A program made the position numbers and the translations under genes. The notes under the pieces are model-generated. The model was not told the DNA's origin. It ran no database searches and saw only the letters and a list, made by a program, of their open reading frames with translations. Positions 28,740 through 41,167 of a stretch of DNA of 64,000 nucleotides are shown here, in pieces (the stretch's first letter is position 1; each line of letters begins with the position of its first letter). The DNA comes from Hydrogenophaga sp. GTDB taxonomy: Bacteria > Pseudomonadota > Gammaproteobacteria > Burkholderiales > Burkholderiaceae_C. The stretch covers positions 1 to 64,000 of the forward strand of contig NZ_WVZN01000017.1 of the NCBI RefSeq assembly GCF_011772445.1. Reading direction: 5' to 3'.

Positions 28740-30425
28740 TCAGCGGCCGTTGCCGGTGTTGTCCAGCTTGGCGCGCAGCAGGGCGCCCAGGCTGGTGGTA
28801 CCGGCGTTGCCCGAGCTCTGGCTCAGGTTGGCCATGGCTTCCTGCGCGTCGGCGTTGTCCTTGGCCTTGATCGACAGCTGGATGTTGCGCGTCTTGCGGT
28901 CCACGTTGACGACCACGGCCGAGACCTCGTCGCCTTCCTTGAGCACGTTGCGGGCGTCTTCCACGCGGTCGCGGCTGATCTCGGAGGCGCGCAGGTAGCC
29001 CAGCACGTCTTCACCCAGGTCGATCTCGGCGCCCTTGGCGTCCACGGTCTTGACCTTGCCGGTCACCACGGAGCCCTTGTCGTTGACCGACACGAAGGTG
29101 GTGAACGGGTCACCGTCGAGCTGCTTGATGCCCAGGCTGATGCGCTCGCGCTCGACGTCGATGGCGAGCACCACGGCCTCGACTTCCTGGCCCTTCTTGT
29201 AGTTGCGCACGGCTTGTTCGCCGGCTTCGTTCCAGGACAGGTCGGACAGGTGCACCAGGCCGTCGATGCCGCCGGCCAGGCCGACGAACACGCCGAAGTC
29301 GGTGATGGACTTGATCGGGCCCTTGACGCGGTCACCGCGCTTGGTCTGCTCGGCGAACTCGTGCCAGGGGTTGGCCTTGCACTGCTTCATGCCCAGCGAG
29401 ATGCGGCGCTTGTCTTCGTCGATGTCGAGCACCATGACCTCGACCTCGTCGCCCAGCGACACCAGCTTGGACGGGGCCACGTTCTTGTTGGTCCAGTCCA
29501 TTTCGGAAACGTGCACCAGGCCTTCGATGCCGGGCTCGAGTTCCACGAACGCGCCGTAGTCGGCGATGTTGGTGACCTTGCCGAACATGCGGGTGCCTTG
29601 CGGGTAGCGGCGGCTCACGCCCAGCCACGGGTCGTCGCCCATTTGCTTGAGGCCCAGCGAGACGCGCTGCTTCTCGGTGTCGAACTTGAGGATCTTGGCC
29701 GTGATTTCCTGGCCGGCCTGCACCACCTCGCTGGGGTGGCGCACGCGGCCCCAGGACATGTCGGTGATGTGCAGCAGGCCGTCGATGCCGCCGAGGTCGA
29801 CGAACGCGCCGTAGTCGGTGATGTTCTTGACCACGCCGTTGACGATGGCGCCTTCTTTCAGCGTTTCCATCAGTTTGGCGCGCTCTTCGCCCATGGAGGC
29901 TTCCACCACGGCGCGGCGGCTCAGCACCACGTTGTTGCGCTTGCGGTCGAGCTTGATGACCTTGAATTCCAGGGTCTTGTTCTCGTAGGGGGTGAGGTCC
30001 TTGGTGGGACGGCTGTCGACCAGCGAGCCCGGCAGGAAGGCGCTGATGCCGTTGACCATGACCTTGAGGCCGCCCTTGACCTTGCTGGTGGTGGTGCCGG
30101 TGACGAATTCGCCCGATTCGAGGGCTTTCTCGAGGGCCATCCACGAGGCCAGGCGCTTGGCCTTGTCGCGCGAGAGCAGGGTGTCGCCGAAGCCGTTCTC
30201 GACGGAGTCGATGGCGACGGAGACGAAGTCACCGACCTGCACTTCGAGTTCGCCCTGGTCGTTCTTGAATTCGGACAGCGGGACGTAGGCTTCCGACTTC
30301 AGACCGGCGTTGACCACCACGTGGTTGTGTTCGATGCGAACGACCTCGGCGGTGATGACTTCGCCCGCGCGCATTTCGGCGCGCTTGAGGGACTCTTCAA
30401 AGAGGGCGGCAAAAGATTCAGACAT
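28740..30425 (-). CDS. rpsA: 30S ribosomal protein S1
   Basis: 561 aa with multiple S1 domains, e.g. [25 protein letters not shown]. Confidence 0.97.
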   Translation of the reverse strand: MSESFAALFEESLKRAEMRAGEVITAEVVRIEHNHVVVNAGLKSEAYVPLSEFKNDQGELEVQVGDFVSVAIDSVENGFGDTLLSRDKAKRLASWMALEKALESGEFVTGTTTSKVKGGLKVMVNGISAFLPGSLVDSRPTKDLTPYENKTLEFKVIKLDRKRNNVVLSRRAVVEASMGEERAKLMETLKEGAIVNGVVKNITDYGAFVDLGGIDGLLHITDMSWGRVRHPSEVVQAGQEITAKILKFDTEKQRVSLGLKQMGDDPWLGVSRRYPQGTRMFGKVTNIADYGAFVELEPGIEGLVHVSEMDWTNKNVAPSKLVSLGDEVEVMVLDIDEDKRRISLGMKQCKANPWHEFAEQTKRGDRVKGPIKSITDFGVFVGLAGGIDGLVHLSDLSWNEAGEQAVRNYKKGQEVEAVVLAIDVERERISLGIKQLDGDPFTTFVSVNDKGSVVTGKVKTVDAKGAEIDLGEDVLGYLRASEISRDRVEDARNVLKEGDEVSAVVVNVDRKTRNIQLSIKAKDNADAQEAMANLSQSSGNAGTTSLGALLRAKLDNTGNGR

Positions 30426-30604
30426 GGAGATTTCCTGAAACCGCTTGGCGTCGGCGCGAGGATGCCCGGCAAGGGCGGCGCGGGTGACGACGGTTGGGCG
30501 GTGTGACGTTGTGCCGTGCGGAACACGGCGGGTTGGTTGACGATCCCTCGGACCTGCGGACGGGGAACATCCGGCGGGGTCTTCGGGGCCTGCGGGGGGC
30601 TTTC

Positions 30605-32647
30605 TCAGCGAGCCGGGAAAGCCTGTTGGCCGTGCCAGCGTTTCAACACGAATTGCACCGATTGCTCGATGTCCAGTTCGGAGTTGTCCAGCAGCACCGC
30701 GTCTTCGGCCGGCTTCAGGGGGGCGTGCGCGCGGTTCATGTCGCGTGCGTCGCGTGCTTGAAGATCGGCCAGAAGGTCGGCGAGTATAGCGGGTATTCCC
30801 TTTGAAATCAACTGCTTATGGCGGCGCTGGGCGCGCTGCCCGGCGCTGGCGGTGAGGTAGATCTTGAGCGGGGCGGCCGGGAAGATCACCGTGCCCATGT
30901 CGCGTCCGTCGGCCACCAGGCCAGGCAGGCGGCGCATCTGCAGTTGCAGGTCGACCAGGGCGGCACGCACCTGGGGCACGGCCGACACGCGCGAGGCGGC
31001 CATGCCGGCGGACTCGGCGCGCAGGGCCTCGGTGACGTCTTCCCCATCGAGCCAGGTCTTGCCAGGGGTGAAGCGCACGTCCAGCCCGGCAGCCAGGCGG
31101 CCCATGCGTTCGGCGTGGACCGGGTCGCGCAGGTCGGCTTCGGTGGTGGACAGGCCTTCGCGTTCGGCCGCCAGGCCCACCAGGCGGTACAGGGCGCCGG
31201 AGTCGAGCAGGTGGTAGCCGAGCCGCGAGGCGATCTCGGCCGCGAGCGTGCCCTTGCCGGAGGCGGTGGGGCCATCGATGCAGATCACAGGGATGCGCTC
31301 GGCCGGGGTGTGGCAAACGCTGAAGAAGGTTTCGAAATAGTCGGGGAAGGTCTTGCCCACGCACTTCGGGTCTTCGATGCGCACCGGCAAGCCCGCCGGG
31401 TTGAAGGCGGCCAGCGAGAAGCACATGGCGACGCGGTGGTCGTCGTAGGTGTGGATGCTGGCCCTTCTCCAGGCCTGAGGTGGCGTGACGCGGATGAAGT
31501 CCGCCCCTTCCTCGATCGTGGCGCCGAGCTTGCGGCCTTCAATGGCCATGGCGGCGATGCGGTCGGTTTCCTTCACGCGCCAGCTCGCGATGTTGCGCAG
31601 CGTGGTGGTGCCGTCGGCGTAGAGCGCCATCACGGCCAGCGTCATGGCCGCGTCAGGGATGTGGTTGCAGTCGAGGTCGATGGCCTTGAGCGGCCAGGCG
31701 CCGCGGCGCACGCGAAGGGCTTTGCCTTCGTCCGCGACCTCGGCGCCCATGAGGCGTGCCGCTTCGACGAAGCGGATGTCACCCTGGATGGAGTCCAGGC
31801 CCACGCCTTCGATGACGACGCCGTCGGTGCCCGGCGTGGCCGGCGCGATGGCGCCGAGCGCGATGAAGTAACTGGCGGAAGACGCATCGGCCTCGACGGC
31901 GATGCGCCCGGGCGAGGCGTAGCGGCTGCCGCGCGGGATGGTGAAGCGCTGCCAGCCTTCGCGGCGCACGATCACGCCGAAGCGTTGCAACAGGTTCAGC
32001 GTGATCTCGATGTAGGGTTTGGAGATCAGTTCGGTGACCACCTCGATGACCACGTCTGTGTCCCGCGCCACCAGCGGGAGTGCGAGCAGCAGCGCGGTGA
32101 GGAACTGGCTGGAGACGTCTCCCCGCACGCGGATGGGCTCGCTCAGGTGCAGCGGGTGGGGCGCGCCGTCGCCCAGGCGCAGCGGGGGGTAGCCCTCGTT
32201 CTGCAGGCATTCCACCGGGCAGCCGAGTTGACGCAGAGCGTCCACCAGGTCGCCGATGGGGCGCTCGTGCATGCGGGGCACGCCGGCGAGTTCGAACTGT
32301 GCGCCCTGGGCCGTGGCCATCAGCGCCAGCGCGGCCGTGAGCGGGCGCATGGCGGTGCCGGCATTGCCGAGGAACAGCTCGCCCTCATGCACTGGCAACT
32401 GTCCGCCCAGCCCCTGCACGCGCACGCTGGCGGGGCCGGTTTCGTCGATGGCACAGCCGAGCTGGCGCAGGGCGGCGAGCATGACGCGCGTGTCGTCGGA
32501 GTCGAGCAGGTCTTCCACCAGCGTGGGGCCTTCGCTCAGCGCTGCGAGCAGCAGCACGCGATTGGAGATGCTCTTGGAGCCCGGCAGGCGTACGTGGCCG
32601 CCGGCGCTGACCAGCGAGGGGATGTCGAGGCTGGAGATGTCGAACAT
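30605..32647 (-). CDS. aroA/cmk: bifunctional 3-phosphoshikimate 1-carboxyvinyltransferase / cytidylate kinase
   Basis: EPSP synthase ([30 protein letters not shown]) in frame with CMP kinase ([30 protein letters not shown]). Confidence 0.93.
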   Translation of the reverse strand: MFDISSLDIPSLVSAGGHVRLPGSKSISNRVLLLAALSEGPTLVEDLLDSDDTRVMLAALRQLGCAIDETGPASVRVQGLGGQLPVHEGELFLGNAGTAMRPLTAALALMATAQGAQFELAGVPRMHERPIGDLVDALRQLGCPVECLQNEGYPPLRLGDGAPHPLHLSEPIRVRGDVSSQFLTALLLALPLVARDTDVVIEVVTELISKPYIEITLNLLQRFGVIVRREGWQRFTIPRGSRYASPGRIAVEADASSASYFIALGAIAPATPGTDGVVIEGVGLDSIQGDIRFVEAARLMGAEVADEGKALRVRRGAWPLKAIDLDCNHIPDAAMTLAVMALYADGTTTLRNIASWRVKETDRIAAMAIEGRKLGATIEEGADFIRVTPPQAWRRASIHTYDDHRVAMCFSLAAFNPAGLPVRIEDPKCVGKTFPDYFETFFSVCHTPAERIPVICIDGPTASGKGTLAAEIASRLGYHLLDSGALYRLVGLAAEREGLSTTEADLRDPVHAERMGRLAAGLDVRFTPGKTWLDGEDVTEALRAESAGMAASRVSAVPQVRAALVDLQLQMRRLPGLVADGRDMGTVIFPAAPLKIYLTASAGQRAQRRHKQLISKGIPAILADLLADLQARDARDMNRAHAPLKPAEDAVLLDNSELDIEQSVQFVLKRWHGQQAFPAR

Positions 32648-32661
32648 GCGCAGTGGGCGGA

Positions 32662-33540
32662 TCAGCCTTGAGGCTTGATGGCCGTCATGCGCCAGTTCGC
32701 GCGCGCTTCGCTGGCCTGGTCGATCAGGGTTTCGAGCGCGTCGGGGTCGTTGTTCTTGATGGCCGTTTCCAGTTCCTGCAGTGCACGCAGGAAATGGCGC
32801 GACTGGGTGATCAGCTCTTCCTTGTTGGAGAGCAGGATGTCGCGCCAGATGGCCGCGTCGCTGGCGGCGATGCGGGTGAAATCGCGAAAGCCCGGGCCGG
32901 CGAGGGCCAGGAAATCGTTGCCTTCGGGCTGCTTCTGGATGGCGCCCATGAGCGCGAAGGCCAGCAGGTGCGGCAGGTGGCTGATGGCGGCGTAGGCGGC
33001 GTCGTGGCCCTCGGGCGTCATGCGCTTGACCTGGCAGCCCAGCGCGCGCCACACCTTTTCCGCCTTGTCCACGTGGCCGGGCATGGTGCGCTCGATGGGG
33101 GTGAGGATGACCTGGCGGCCGGTGTAGAGATCCGGGTCCGCGTGGTCCACGCCGGCGAGTTCCTTGCCCGCGATGGGGTGGGCCGGCACGAACACGCCCA
33201 CCTGGTCGCGCAGCACGCGGCGCGCGGCGTCGATGACCTCGCGCTTGGTGGAGCCGACGTCCATGATCAGCACGTCGTTGCGCACCAGGTGGCGGATGGC
33301 CTTGAAGGTGGCTTCGGTGGCGGCCACGGGCACGGCCAGCAGCACCAGGTCGGCGCCCGAGACGGCGAGCAGCGCGGACGGGGCTTCGACGTCGATGACG
33401 CCGAGCTGGCGGGCGCGTTCGGTGGTGGAGGGCGACTTGCTGTAGCCCACCACGCGCTTGACCAGGCCGGCGCGCTTGAGCGCAAGCGCGAAGGAGCCGC
33501 CCATGAGGCCGCAGCCGATCAGTCCGAGTTGCTCAAACAT
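32662..33540 (-). CDS. tyrA: prephenate dehydrogenase
   Basis: [36 protein letters not shown]. Confidence 0.9.
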   Translation of the reverse strand: MFEQLGLIGCGLMGGSFALALKRAGLVKRVVGYSKSPSTTERARQLGVIDVEAPSALLAVSGADLVLLAVPVAATEATFKAIRHLVRNDVLIMDVGSTKREVIDAARRVLRDQVGVFVPAHPIAGKELAGVDHADPDLYTGRQVILTPIERTMPGHVDKAEKVWRALGCQVKRMTPEGHDAAYAAISHLPHLLAFALMGAIQKQPEGNDFLALAGPGFRDFTRIAASDAAIWRDILLSNKEELITQSRHFLRALQELETAIKNNDPDALETLIDQASEARANWRMTAIKPQG

Positions 33541-34640
33541 CATTCCGTCACCGGGTAGGCGCCCAGCACCTTGTAGAAGGCGCACAGGCGTTGCAGTTCG
33601 TCAAGCGCGGCCGCGACGTGCGGCTGCGAGGGGTGGCCGGCGAGATCGATGTAGAAGTAGTACTCCCATTGACCGGACTTGGCGGGGCGCGATTCGAAGC
33701 GCGTCATGGACACGCCGTGGTTCTTGAGCGGCACCAGCAGGTCGTGCACGGCGCCAGGGCGGTTGGGCACGGACACCACGAGACTGGTGCAGTCTCGTCC
33801 GCTGGCGGGTGGCATGGCCAGGGTCTGCGGCAGGCAGATGATGGCGAAACGCGTGCGGTTGTAGGCCTCGTCCTGCACGGCGTGCGCCACGATGTGCAGG
33901 CCGAACTGCGCGGCGGCGCGCTCGCTGGCCAGGGCGGCGAAGCGCGGGTCCTCGGCGGCGAGGCGGGCGCCTTCGGCATTGCTGGAGACGGCGCGCCGCT
34001 CGGCGTTCGGCAGGTGCTGCGACAGCCAGCCCTGGCACTGCGCGAGTGCCTGGGGGTGGGCCATGACGACCTCGATGCCGTCGAGCGAGGCGCCACGGCA
34101 CAGCAGGTTGTGGCGCACCAGCAGGCTCACTTCGCCGACCACATGCACGGGCGAGCGCAGGAACAGATCGAGCGAGCGGGCGACCACGCCCTCGGTGGTG
34201 TTCTCGACGCCGACCACGCCGAACTGGGCGGTGCCCGCGGCGGTGGCGTGGAAGACCTCGTCGAAGCTGGCGCAATGGATGAGGTTGGCCGCGCTGCCGA
34301 AGAACTCGACCGCCGCCTGTTCGCAGAAGGTGCCCTGCGGGCCCAGCACGGCCACGCGCTGGGGCGTTTCCAGCGCCAGGCAGGCGGACATGATCTCGCG
34401 CCAGATGGAGGCCACGTGCTGGTTGAGCAGCGGGCCGGGGTTGGCGGTCTGGATCTTCTCGATGACCTGGGCCACGCGGTCAGGCCGGAAGAAGGGCGAT
34501 CCTTCCTTGCGCTTGAGCTCGCCGACCTGCTCGGCCACCCGTGCGCGCTGGTTGAGCAGGCTCAGCAACTGCTGGTCGATCGCGTCGATCTGAACGCGCA
34601 GCTCGCCCAGTGCTTCGGTTTGTTGCGGATTGGATGCCAT
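33540..34640 (-). CDS. pheA: chorismate mutase / prephenate dehydratase
   Basis: IDAIDQQLLSLLNQRA, LGPQGTFCEQAA, ESRPAKSGQWEYYFYIDLAGH. Confidence 0.95.
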   Translation of the reverse strand: MASNPQQTEALGELRVQIDAIDQQLLSLLNQRARVAEQVGELKRKEGSPFFRPDRVAQVIEKIQTANPGPLLNQHVASIWREIMSACLALETPQRVAVLGPQGTFCEQAAVEFFGSAANLIHCASFDEVFHATAAGTAQFGVVGVENTTEGVVARSLDLFLRSPVHVVGEVSLLVRHNLLCRGASLDGIEVVMAHPQALAQCQGWLSQHLPNAERRAVSSNAEGARLAAEDPRFAALASERAAAQFGLHIVAHAVQDEAYNRTRFAIICLPQTLAMPPASGRDCTSLVVSVPNRPGAVHDLLVPLKNHGVSMTRFESRPAKSGQWEYYFYIDLAGHPSQPHVAAALDELQRLCAFYKVLGAYPVTE

Positions 34641-34644
34641 GGGG

Positions 34645-35739
34645 TCAGGCCATTTCCTTTTCGAAGTCGCGCAGGTAGTTCACCAGGGCCTGCACGCCCT
34701 CGATGGGAATGGCGTTGTAAATGCTGGCGCGCATGCCGCCCACCGACTTGTGCCCCTTGAGCTGCAACAGGCCGCGGGCCTGGGCACCGGCCAGGAAGGC
34801 CTCGTTGCGTGACTCGTCCTTCAGGAAAAACGGGATGTTCATGCGCGAACGGCACTCGGGCGCGACGCGGTTCTCGTAAAACGGCGACTGGTCGAGGAAG
34901 TCGTAGAGCAGTTTGGCCTTGGCGATGTTGCGCGCCTCCATGGCCGCGACACCACCCTGGCGCTTGAGCCACTGGAAGGTGAGGCCGGCCATGTAGATGG
35001 CATACGTGGGCGGCGTGTTGTACATCGACGCGTTGTCGGCCACGGTCTTGTAGTCGAAGGCGCTGGGGCAGATGGGCAGGGCGTGGCCGAGCAGATCCTC
35101 GCGCACCACGACCAGGGTGAGTCCGGCGGGGCCGAGGTTCTTCTGCGCGCCGCCGAAGGCCAGGCCCACGCGCGACCAATCGACCGGGCGCGAAGCCACG
35201 TGCGAGGAGAAGTCGATCACCAGCGGTGCCTCGCTGCCCAGGGCCTTGAGGTCGGGCAGCTCCTGGAACTCCACACCGTGGATGGTCTCGTTGCTGCAGA
35301 CGTGCACGTACTGTGCGTCGGGCGAGAGTTGCCAACTGGCCGGTGCGGGCAAGGTGGTGTGCTGGCTGTCGGCGTTGCTGGCCGCGAGGCGCGCGCTCGC
35401 GTAGCGAGCGGCCTCCTTGAGCGACTTCTGGCTCCAGCTGCCGGTGACCACGACGTCCACCACGCCGCCGCGAGAGAGGTTCATCGGGACGATGGCGTTC
35501 TCGGCCAGGCCGCCGCCCTGCATGAACAGGATCTTGAAGTGCGACGGCACCGCCAGCAATTCGCGCAGATCGGCTTCGGCTTGCGTCGCGATCTCGCCGA
35601 AGGCCTTGCCCCGGTGGCTCATCTCCATCACGCTCATGCCGCTGCCGTGCCAGTCGAGCATTTCGCGCGCGGCGATCTCGAGCACTTCGGCCGGCATCGC
35701 GGCCGGGCCGGCGGAGAAGTTGTAGGGCCGCGCCATCAC
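34645..35739 (-). CDS. serC: phosphoserine aminotransferase
   Basis: [30 protein letters not shown]. Confidence 0.95.
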   Translation of the reverse strand: MMARPYNFSAGPAAMPAEVLEIAAREMLDWHGSGMSVMEMSHRGKAFGEIATQAEADLRELLAVPSHFKILFMQGGGLAENAIVPMNLSRGGVVDVVVTGSWSQKSLKEAARYASARLAASNADSQHTTLPAPASWQLSPDAQYVHVCSNETIHGVEFQELPDLKALGSEAPLVIDFSSHVASRPVDWSRVGLAFGGAQKNLGPAGLTLVVVREDLLGHALPICPSAFDYKTVADNASMYNTPPTYAIYMAGLTFQWLKRQGGVAAMEARNIAKAKLLYDFLDQSPFYENRVAPECRSRMNIPFFLKDESRNEAFLAGAQARGLLQLKGHKSVGGMRASIYNAIPIEGVQALVNYLRDFEKEMA

Positions 35740-38372
35740 GCGGCTGGTGCGGGTTCGCCGCTGTCGGGTTCACCGCCCTCGGGGGCGTTGGCGTCGTTCT
35801 CGACAATGCGCTGCAGACCAGACAGCTCGTCACCGTCGTCGAGCGAGATCAGCGTCACGCCCTGCGTGGCGCGTCCCATCTCGCGGATCTCGGCCACGCG
35901 CGTGCGCACCAGCACCCCCTTGTCGGTGATCAGCATGATCTGGTCGTCGGTGTGCACCAGCGTGGCGGCCACGACCTTGCCGTTGCGCTCGCTTTGCTGG
36001 ATGGCGATCATGCCCTTGGTACCGCGGCCATGGCGCGTGTACTCGCCAATGGGCGTGCGCTTGCCGTAGCCGTTGACGGTGGCGGTCAGCACGCTCTGCG
36101 TCTCGTCCTCGGCCACCAGCATGGCGATCACGCTCTGGCCATCTTCCAGCATCATGCCGCGCACGCCACGCGCGTTGCGGCCCATGGGGCGCACGTCGTT
36201 CTCGTCGAAGCGCACGGCCTTGCCGCCGTCGGAGAACAGCATCACGTCATGGTGGCTGTCGGTGAGCGCGGCGCCGATCAGGTAATCGCCTTCGTCGAGA
36301 TCGACCGCGATGATGCCGGCCTTGCGCGGGTTGCTGAACTCGTCGAGCGCCGTCTTCTTGACCGTGCCGCCCGCCGTGGCCATGAACACATAGTGGTCGG
36401 CCGGGAAGCTGCGGAACTCGCCCGTGAGCGCCAGCACCACGTTGATCTTCTCGCCTTCGGCGAGCGGGAACATGTTGACGATGGGCTTGCCGCGCGAACC
36501 GCGCGAGCCGCTGGGCACCTCCCAGACCTTGAGCCAGTACAGGCGGCCGCGATTGGAGAAGCACAGGATCCAGTCGTGCGTGTTGGCGATGAAGAGCTGG
36601 TCGACCCAGTCGTCTTCTTTCGTGGCCGTGGCCTGCTTGCCGCGCCCGCCGCGCTTTTGCGAGCGGTATTCGTTGAGCGGCTGGCTCTTGATGTAGCCCG
36701 AGTGGCTCAAGGTGACGACCATGTCGGTCGGCGTGATGAGGTCCTCGGTGGCCAGGTCCTGCGCGTTGTGTTCGATCTCGCTGCGGCGCGCGCCCAGCTT
36801 GGTCTGGCCAAACTCCTGGCGCACCGCGATCAACTCTTCGCTGATGATGGTCGAGACACGCTCCGGGCGGGCCAGGATGTCGAGCAGGTCGTCGATCTCG
36901 GCCATCACGTCCTTGTACTCGGCGACGATCTTGTCCTGCTCGAGGCCGGTGAGGCGCTGCAGGCGCATCTGCAGGATCTCCTGGGCCTGCGTTTCCGAGA
37001 GGCGGTACAGGCCGTCACCCTGCATGCCGTAGTGGCGGTCGAGCCCATCCGGGCGGTAATCGTCCGCGTTCACCGTGCCGCCGTCGGCCTTGGCGCGCGT
37101 GAGCATCTCGCGCACGAGCTGGCTGTCCCAGCTGCGGCTCATGAGCTCCGACTTGGCCACCGGCGGCGTGGGCGACTCGCGGATGATGCGGATGAACTCG
37201 TCGATGTTGGCCAGCGCCACGGCCAGGCCTTCGAGTACGTGGCCGCGTTCGCGCGCCTTGCGGAGGTTGAAGATGGTGCGCCGCGTGACCACCTCGCGCC
37301 GGTGCTCGAGAAAGACCGTGATCAGGTCTTTCAGGTTGCACAGGCGCGGCTGGCCGTCGACCAGCGCCACCATGTTGATGCCGAAGGTGTCTTGCAGCTG
37401 GGTCTGCTTGTAGAGGTTGTTCAGCACCACCTCGGGCACCTCGCCACGCTTGAGCTCGATCACCAGGCGCATACCGGACTTGTCCGACTCGTCCTGGATG
37501 TGGCTGATGCCCTCGATCTTCTTCTCGTGCACGAGCTCGGCCATGCGCTCCTGCAGCGTCTTCTTGTTGACCTGGTAGGGCAGCTCGTCAACGATGATGG
37601 CCTGGCGTTGCCCCTTGTCGATGTCCTCGAAATGGCACTTGGCGCGCATCACCACGCGGCCACGGCCCGTGCGGTAGCCATCCTTCACGCCTTGCACGCC
37701 GTAGATGATGCCGGCGGTGGGGAAGTCGGGCGCCGGGATGATCTCCATGAGTTCGTCGATCGACGCCTCAGGGTTCTTGAGCATGTGCAGACAGGCGTCC
37801 ACCACCTCGTTGAGGTTGTGCGGCGGAATGTTGGTGGCCATGCCCACCGCGATGCCGGCGCTGCCGTTGACCAGCAGGTTGGGCAGGCGCGTCGGCAGCA
37901 CCAGGGGTTCCTTTTCGCTGCCGTCGTAGTTGGGGCCGAAGTCGACGGTTTCCTTGTCGATGTCGGCCAGCATCTCGTGGGCGATCTTCGACATGCGGAC
38001 TTCGGTGTAGCGCATGGCCGCGGCGTTGTCGCCGTCGACCGAGCCGAAGTTGCCCTGGCCGTCCACCAGCGGGTAGCGCAGGGAGAAGTCCTGGGCCATG
38101 CGCACGATGGTGTCGTACACCGCGGAGTCGCCGTGCGGGTGGTATTTACCGATGACGTCGCCGACGATGCGGGCCGACTTCTTGTAGGGCCGGTTCCAGT
38201 CGTTGCTGAGCTCGTGCATCGCGTAGAGCACGCGCCGGTGCACCGGCTTGAGGCCGTCACGCACGTCGGGCAGGGCGCGTCCCACGATGACGCTCATCGC
38301 GTAATCGAGATAGCTCCGGCGCATCTCCTCTTCCAGACTGATGGGCAGGGTTTCTTTGGCGAATGAGGTCAT
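35736..38372 (-). CDS. gyrA: DNA gyrase subunit A
   Basis: [41 protein letters not shown]. Confidence 0.97.
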   Translation of the reverse strand: MTSFAKETLPISLEEEMRRSYLDYAMSVIVGRALPDVRDGLKPVHRRVLYAMHELSNDWNRPYKKSARIVGDVIGKYHPHGDSAVYDTIVRMAQDFSLRYPLVDGQGNFGSVDGDNAAAMRYTEVRMSKIAHEMLADIDKETVDFGPNYDGSEKEPLVLPTRLPNLLVNGSAGIAVGMATNIPPHNLNEVVDACLHMLKNPEASIDELMEIIPAPDFPTAGIIYGVQGVKDGYRTGRGRVVMRAKCHFEDIDKGQRQAIIVDELPYQVNKKTLQERMAELVHEKKIEGISHIQDESDKSGMRLVIELKRGEVPEVVLNNLYKQTQLQDTFGINMVALVDGQPRLCNLKDLITVFLEHRREVVTRRTIFNLRKARERGHVLEGLAVALANIDEFIRIIRESPTPPVAKSELMSRSWDSQLVREMLTRAKADGGTVNADDYRPDGLDRHYGMQGDGLYRLSETQAQEILQMRLQRLTGLEQDKIVAEYKDVMAEIDDLLDILARPERVSTIISEELIAVRQEFGQTKLGARRSEIEHNAQDLATEDLITPTDMVVTLSHSGYIKSQPLNEYRSQKRGGRGKQATATKEDDWVDQLFIANTHDWILCFSNRGRLYWLKVWEVPSGSRGSRGKPIVNMFPLAEGEKINVVLALTGEFRSFPADHYVFMATAGGTVKKTALDEFSNPRKAGIIAVDLDEGDYLIGAALTDSHHDVMLFSDGGKAVRFDENDVRPMGRNARGVRGMMLEDGQSVIAMLVAEDETQSVLTATVNGYGKRTPIGEYTRHGRGTKGMIAIQQSERNGKVVAATLVHTDDQIMLITDKGVLVRTRVAEIREMGRATQGVTLISLDDGDELSGLQRIVENDANAPEGGEPDSGEPAPAA

Positions 38373-38634
38373 GGAAGAACGGCGCTGGGGGTGACTCTGC
38401 AATGCAACAGAAGATTTTAATCGGCGCGGTCAGGATGCCCGGCCGGGACTCCATGTTGTACGTCGGCAACGGATGTCGCATCGGGGTCGTAGGCGTTGTC
38501 TGATCTTGGACCCCCGGGATTGGCGCGATGATCCTTGTGGCACAATGCCCCGAGCGTTTTGGAGTGCTCACATCCAGGCGCCGCTAATCTAATTACGTCA
38601 CGCAGGTCGTCTGCGGCTTACCTAGAGGAAAACC

Positions 38635-39282
38635 ATGAAGAAACTCAACCGAGTGGCAATGCTGTTTGCAACCGCCGCCATGGCAACGGCTGCTGGCGCC
38701 CAGACCATCGACAACTGGCGCAATGGCACCAGCGAGCTGGTGTGGAAGAACGGCACCAACGAACTCTGCTGGCGTGACGCCTCCTGGACGCCTGCGACCG
38801 CTGCCAAAGGTTGCGACGGCGCGATCGTGCCCATGGCCGCTCCGGCCCCGGCGCCCGCTCCGGCCCCGGCTCCTGCCGCTGCCCCGGCTCCGGCCCCGGC
38901 TCCCGCCGCCGCTCCCGTGGCCGCCGCCACCAAGGTGACCTACGCCGCCGACGCTTTCTTCGATTTCGACAAGGCCGTGCTCAAGCCCGAAGGCCGCGCC
39001 AAGCTGGACGACCTGGCTGGCAAGGTTCAAGGCATCAACCTGGAAGTGGTGATCGCCGTCGGCCACACCGACTCGACCGGTGCCGCTGCCTACAACCAGG
39101 CCCTGTCGGTGCGCCGTGCAGAAGCCGTCAAGGCTTACCTGGTGAGCAAGGGCATCGAAAGCAACCGCATCTACACCGAAGGTAAGGGTCTGACCCAGCC
39201 GGTGGCCGACAACGCCACCCGCGAAGGTCGCTCGAAGAACCGTCGCGTGGAAGTCGAAGTGGTTGGTACCCGCAAGAACTGA
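38635..39282 (+). CDS. OmpA family outer membrane protein
   Basis: signal peptide, Ala-Pro hinge, OmpA domain [21 protein letters not shown]...[23 protein letters not shown]. Confidence 0.93.
   Translation: MKKLNRVAMLFATAAMATAAGAQTIDNWRNGTSELVWKNGTNELCWRDASWTPATAAKGCDGAIVPMAAPAPAPAPAPAPAAAPAPAPAPAAAPVAAATKVTYAADAFFDFDKAVLKPEGRAKLDDLAGKVQGINLEVVIAVGHTDSTGAAAYNQALSVRRAEAVKAYLVSKGIESNRIYTEGKGLTQPVADNATREGRSKNRRVEVEVVGTRKN
38838..38930 (+). repeat. low-complexity Ala/Pro codon repeat
   Basis: iterated gctccggccccggc units encoding APAPAP. Confidence 0.7.
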
Positions 39283-39299
39283 TCACCTCGGTTTCACTC

Positions 39300-39328
39300 A
39301 AAAAACCGCGCTTCGGCGCGGTTTTTTG
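39300..39328 (+). terminator. intrinsic terminator after the ompA-like gene
   Basis: AAAAAACCGCGC TTCG GCGCGGTTTTTT. Confidence 0.93.
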
Positions 39329-39350
39329 TTGTCTTCTTGATAATCGTCCA

Positions 39351-40058
39351 ATGACTGCGCAAATCAATGCCGACCCGGCCGAACTGGCCAAATTCTCCGA
39401 TCTCGCCCATCGCTGGTGGGACCCCGATGGCGAATTCCGCCCGCTGCATCAGATCAATCCGTTGCGAATGGCGTGGATCGATGGCATTGCCGGCCTGACG
39501 GGCAAACGCGTGCTCGACGTGGGTTGTGGCGGCGGCGTTCTGTCAGACGGCATGGCGCGGCTGGGCGCCGACGTGCTCGGCATCGATCTCGCCTCGAAGG
39601 CGCTGCGCGTGGCCCAGTTGCACGCATTGGAAGCGGGTACCACGGGCGTGCGCTACCAGGAGATCAGCGTGGAGGAGTTGGCGCGCGAAGAGCCCGAAGG
39701 GTTCGACGTGGTGACCTGCATGGAAATGCTCGAGCACGTACCCGACCCCTCATCCGTGGTCCGTGCCTGTGCCGCTCTGGTCAAGCCGGGCGGCCATGTC
39801 TTCTTTTCCACGCTCAACCGCAACGCCAAGGCCTTCCTGTTCGCCATTCTCGGGGCCGAGTACGTGCTGGGCCTGCTGCCCCGCGGCACGCATGAGTACG
39901 CGCGCTTCATCCGCCCGAGCGAACTCGCGGCACATTGCCGCGCCGCGGGCCTTGACCTGCAGCACACACGCGGCATGGAATACAACCCGCTCACGCGGCG
40001 CTACTGGCTCAGCGGCGACACCAGCGTGAACTACCTCTTCGGCACGCGAAAGATCTGA
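39351..40058 (+). CDS. ubiG: ubiquinone biosynthesis O-methyltransferase
   Basis: [56 protein letters not shown]. Confidence 0.95.
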   Translation: MTAQINADPAELAKFSDLAHRWWDPDGEFRPLHQINPLRMAWIDGIAGLTGKRVLDVGCGGGVLSDGMARLGADVLGIDLASKALRVAQLHALEAGTTGVRYQEISVEELAREEPEGFDVVTCMEMLEHVPDPSSVVRACAALVKPGGHVFFSTLNRNAKAFLFAILGAEYVLGLLPRGTHEYARFIRPSELAAHCRAAGLDLQHTRGMEYNPLTRRYWLSGDTSVNYLFGTRKI

Positions 40059-40061
40059 TCC

Positions 40062-40736
40062 ATGGCCCCGCGATTCAGCGGCTTGCAAGCCGTTCTGTTC
40101 GATCTCGACGGGACCCTGATCGACAGCGCGCCCGACCTGGGCGGCGCGGCCGAGAGCCTGCGCCGGGCACGCGGGCTGCCGCCTCTGCCGCTGGAGGACT
40201 ACCGTGCGCATGCCGGATCGGGGGCGCGCGGCATGCTTCGGGTGGCATTCGGCATCACACCCGATCACCACGAGTTCGCGGAGCTTCGCAGCGCTTTCCT
40301 TGACGCGTACGAAGTGCGCATGCTGGAACTCACGCGGCCGTTCGAGGGGGTCTCGGCGCTGCTGGACACATTGAACCGGGCCGGCATGCCCTGGGGTGTC
40401 GTGACCAACAAGATGGAACGCCTCACGCATCCCATCGTCCAGGCACTGCGCCTGTTCGACTCGGCAGGCGCCCTGGTCTGCGGGGATACCACGCCTCACC
40501 CCAAGCCGCATCCCGCGCCACTGCTCGAGGCCGCGCAGCGCCTGGGCGTGGAGCCGGCACACTGCCTGTACGTGGGCGACGATCTGCGCGACATCGTCGC
40601 GGGTCGCGCGGCGGGCATGTCCACGGTGGCGGCTTGCTATGGCTATCTCGGTGCAGACGCCGATCTCACGAGTTGGGGGGCCAATGCGCATATCGAACAG
40701 CCGCTGGACCTCTTGAAACTGATCCATCTGCCCTAA
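40062..40736 (+). CDS. gph: phosphoglycolate phosphatase
   Basis: VLFDLDGTLIDSAPDL, GVVTNKMERLTHPI, YVGDDLRDIVAGRAAGM. Confidence 0.88.
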   Translation: MAPRFSGLQAVLFDLDGTLIDSAPDLGGAAESLRRARGLPPLPLEDYRAHAGSGARGMLRVAFGITPDHHEFAELRSAFLDAYEVRMLELTRPFEGVSALLDTLNRAGMPWGVVTNKMERLTHPIVQALRLFDSAGALVCGDTTPHPKPHPAPLLEAAQRLGVEPAHCLYVGDDLRDIVAGRAAGMSTVAACYGYLGADADLTSWGANAHIEQPLDLLKLIHLP

Positions 40737-40750
40737 AATCCCTTCCTCCT

Positions 40751-41167
40751 GGGGCTGCACCGGTTTCGACGTGGGTTCGGACGCGCAGCAGGGCATGCCG
40801 AGGTTCTGTCACCTCGTAAAACCGCAGAAACAAACCAACTGCCAATACTGAAGCAGCAAACGCTCCCGTTTATTCCGCCCTCAAAGCGGCTTAAATGGTG
40901 CGTACTCGGGGCCTAAACTCCCCGATCCTCGCAACAGCTCGTCGATGGGCTGAGCCGAAGGCCGCAAGGCCTGACGCCGCGAGGTCATTCACATCGACTG
41001 GTCCCGCGCCGGGCAGCTTGGCGCGGGATGAGATCCAAGGCTGCTGGCTGACCGGGTAGCGTGCCACTGCGCGATCCGGCTGGCGAGACCCAAAACAGAT
41101 GGCTACGCATGTAGAACTGCTCGAAGAAGGCTTGCGGACGGGGGTTCAATTCCCCCCAGCTCCACCA
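40751..41167 (+). ncRNA. ssrA: transfer-messenger RNA
   Basis: 5' GGGGCTGCACCGGTTTCGACGTGGG, 3' GGGGGTTCAATTCCCCCCAGCTCCACCA, acceptor pairing GGGGCTG/CAGCTCC, PK1-like stems, tag ORF ending TAA. Confidence 0.93.

Noticed and set aside
35952-38366. 804-aa plus-strand ORF opposite gyrA
   Set aside because: Shadow ORF of a strongly conserved gene
38622-38933. GAGAGAG-repeat minus-strand ORF
   Set aside because: Reverse translation of the OmpA Ala/Pro hinge, not an independent gene
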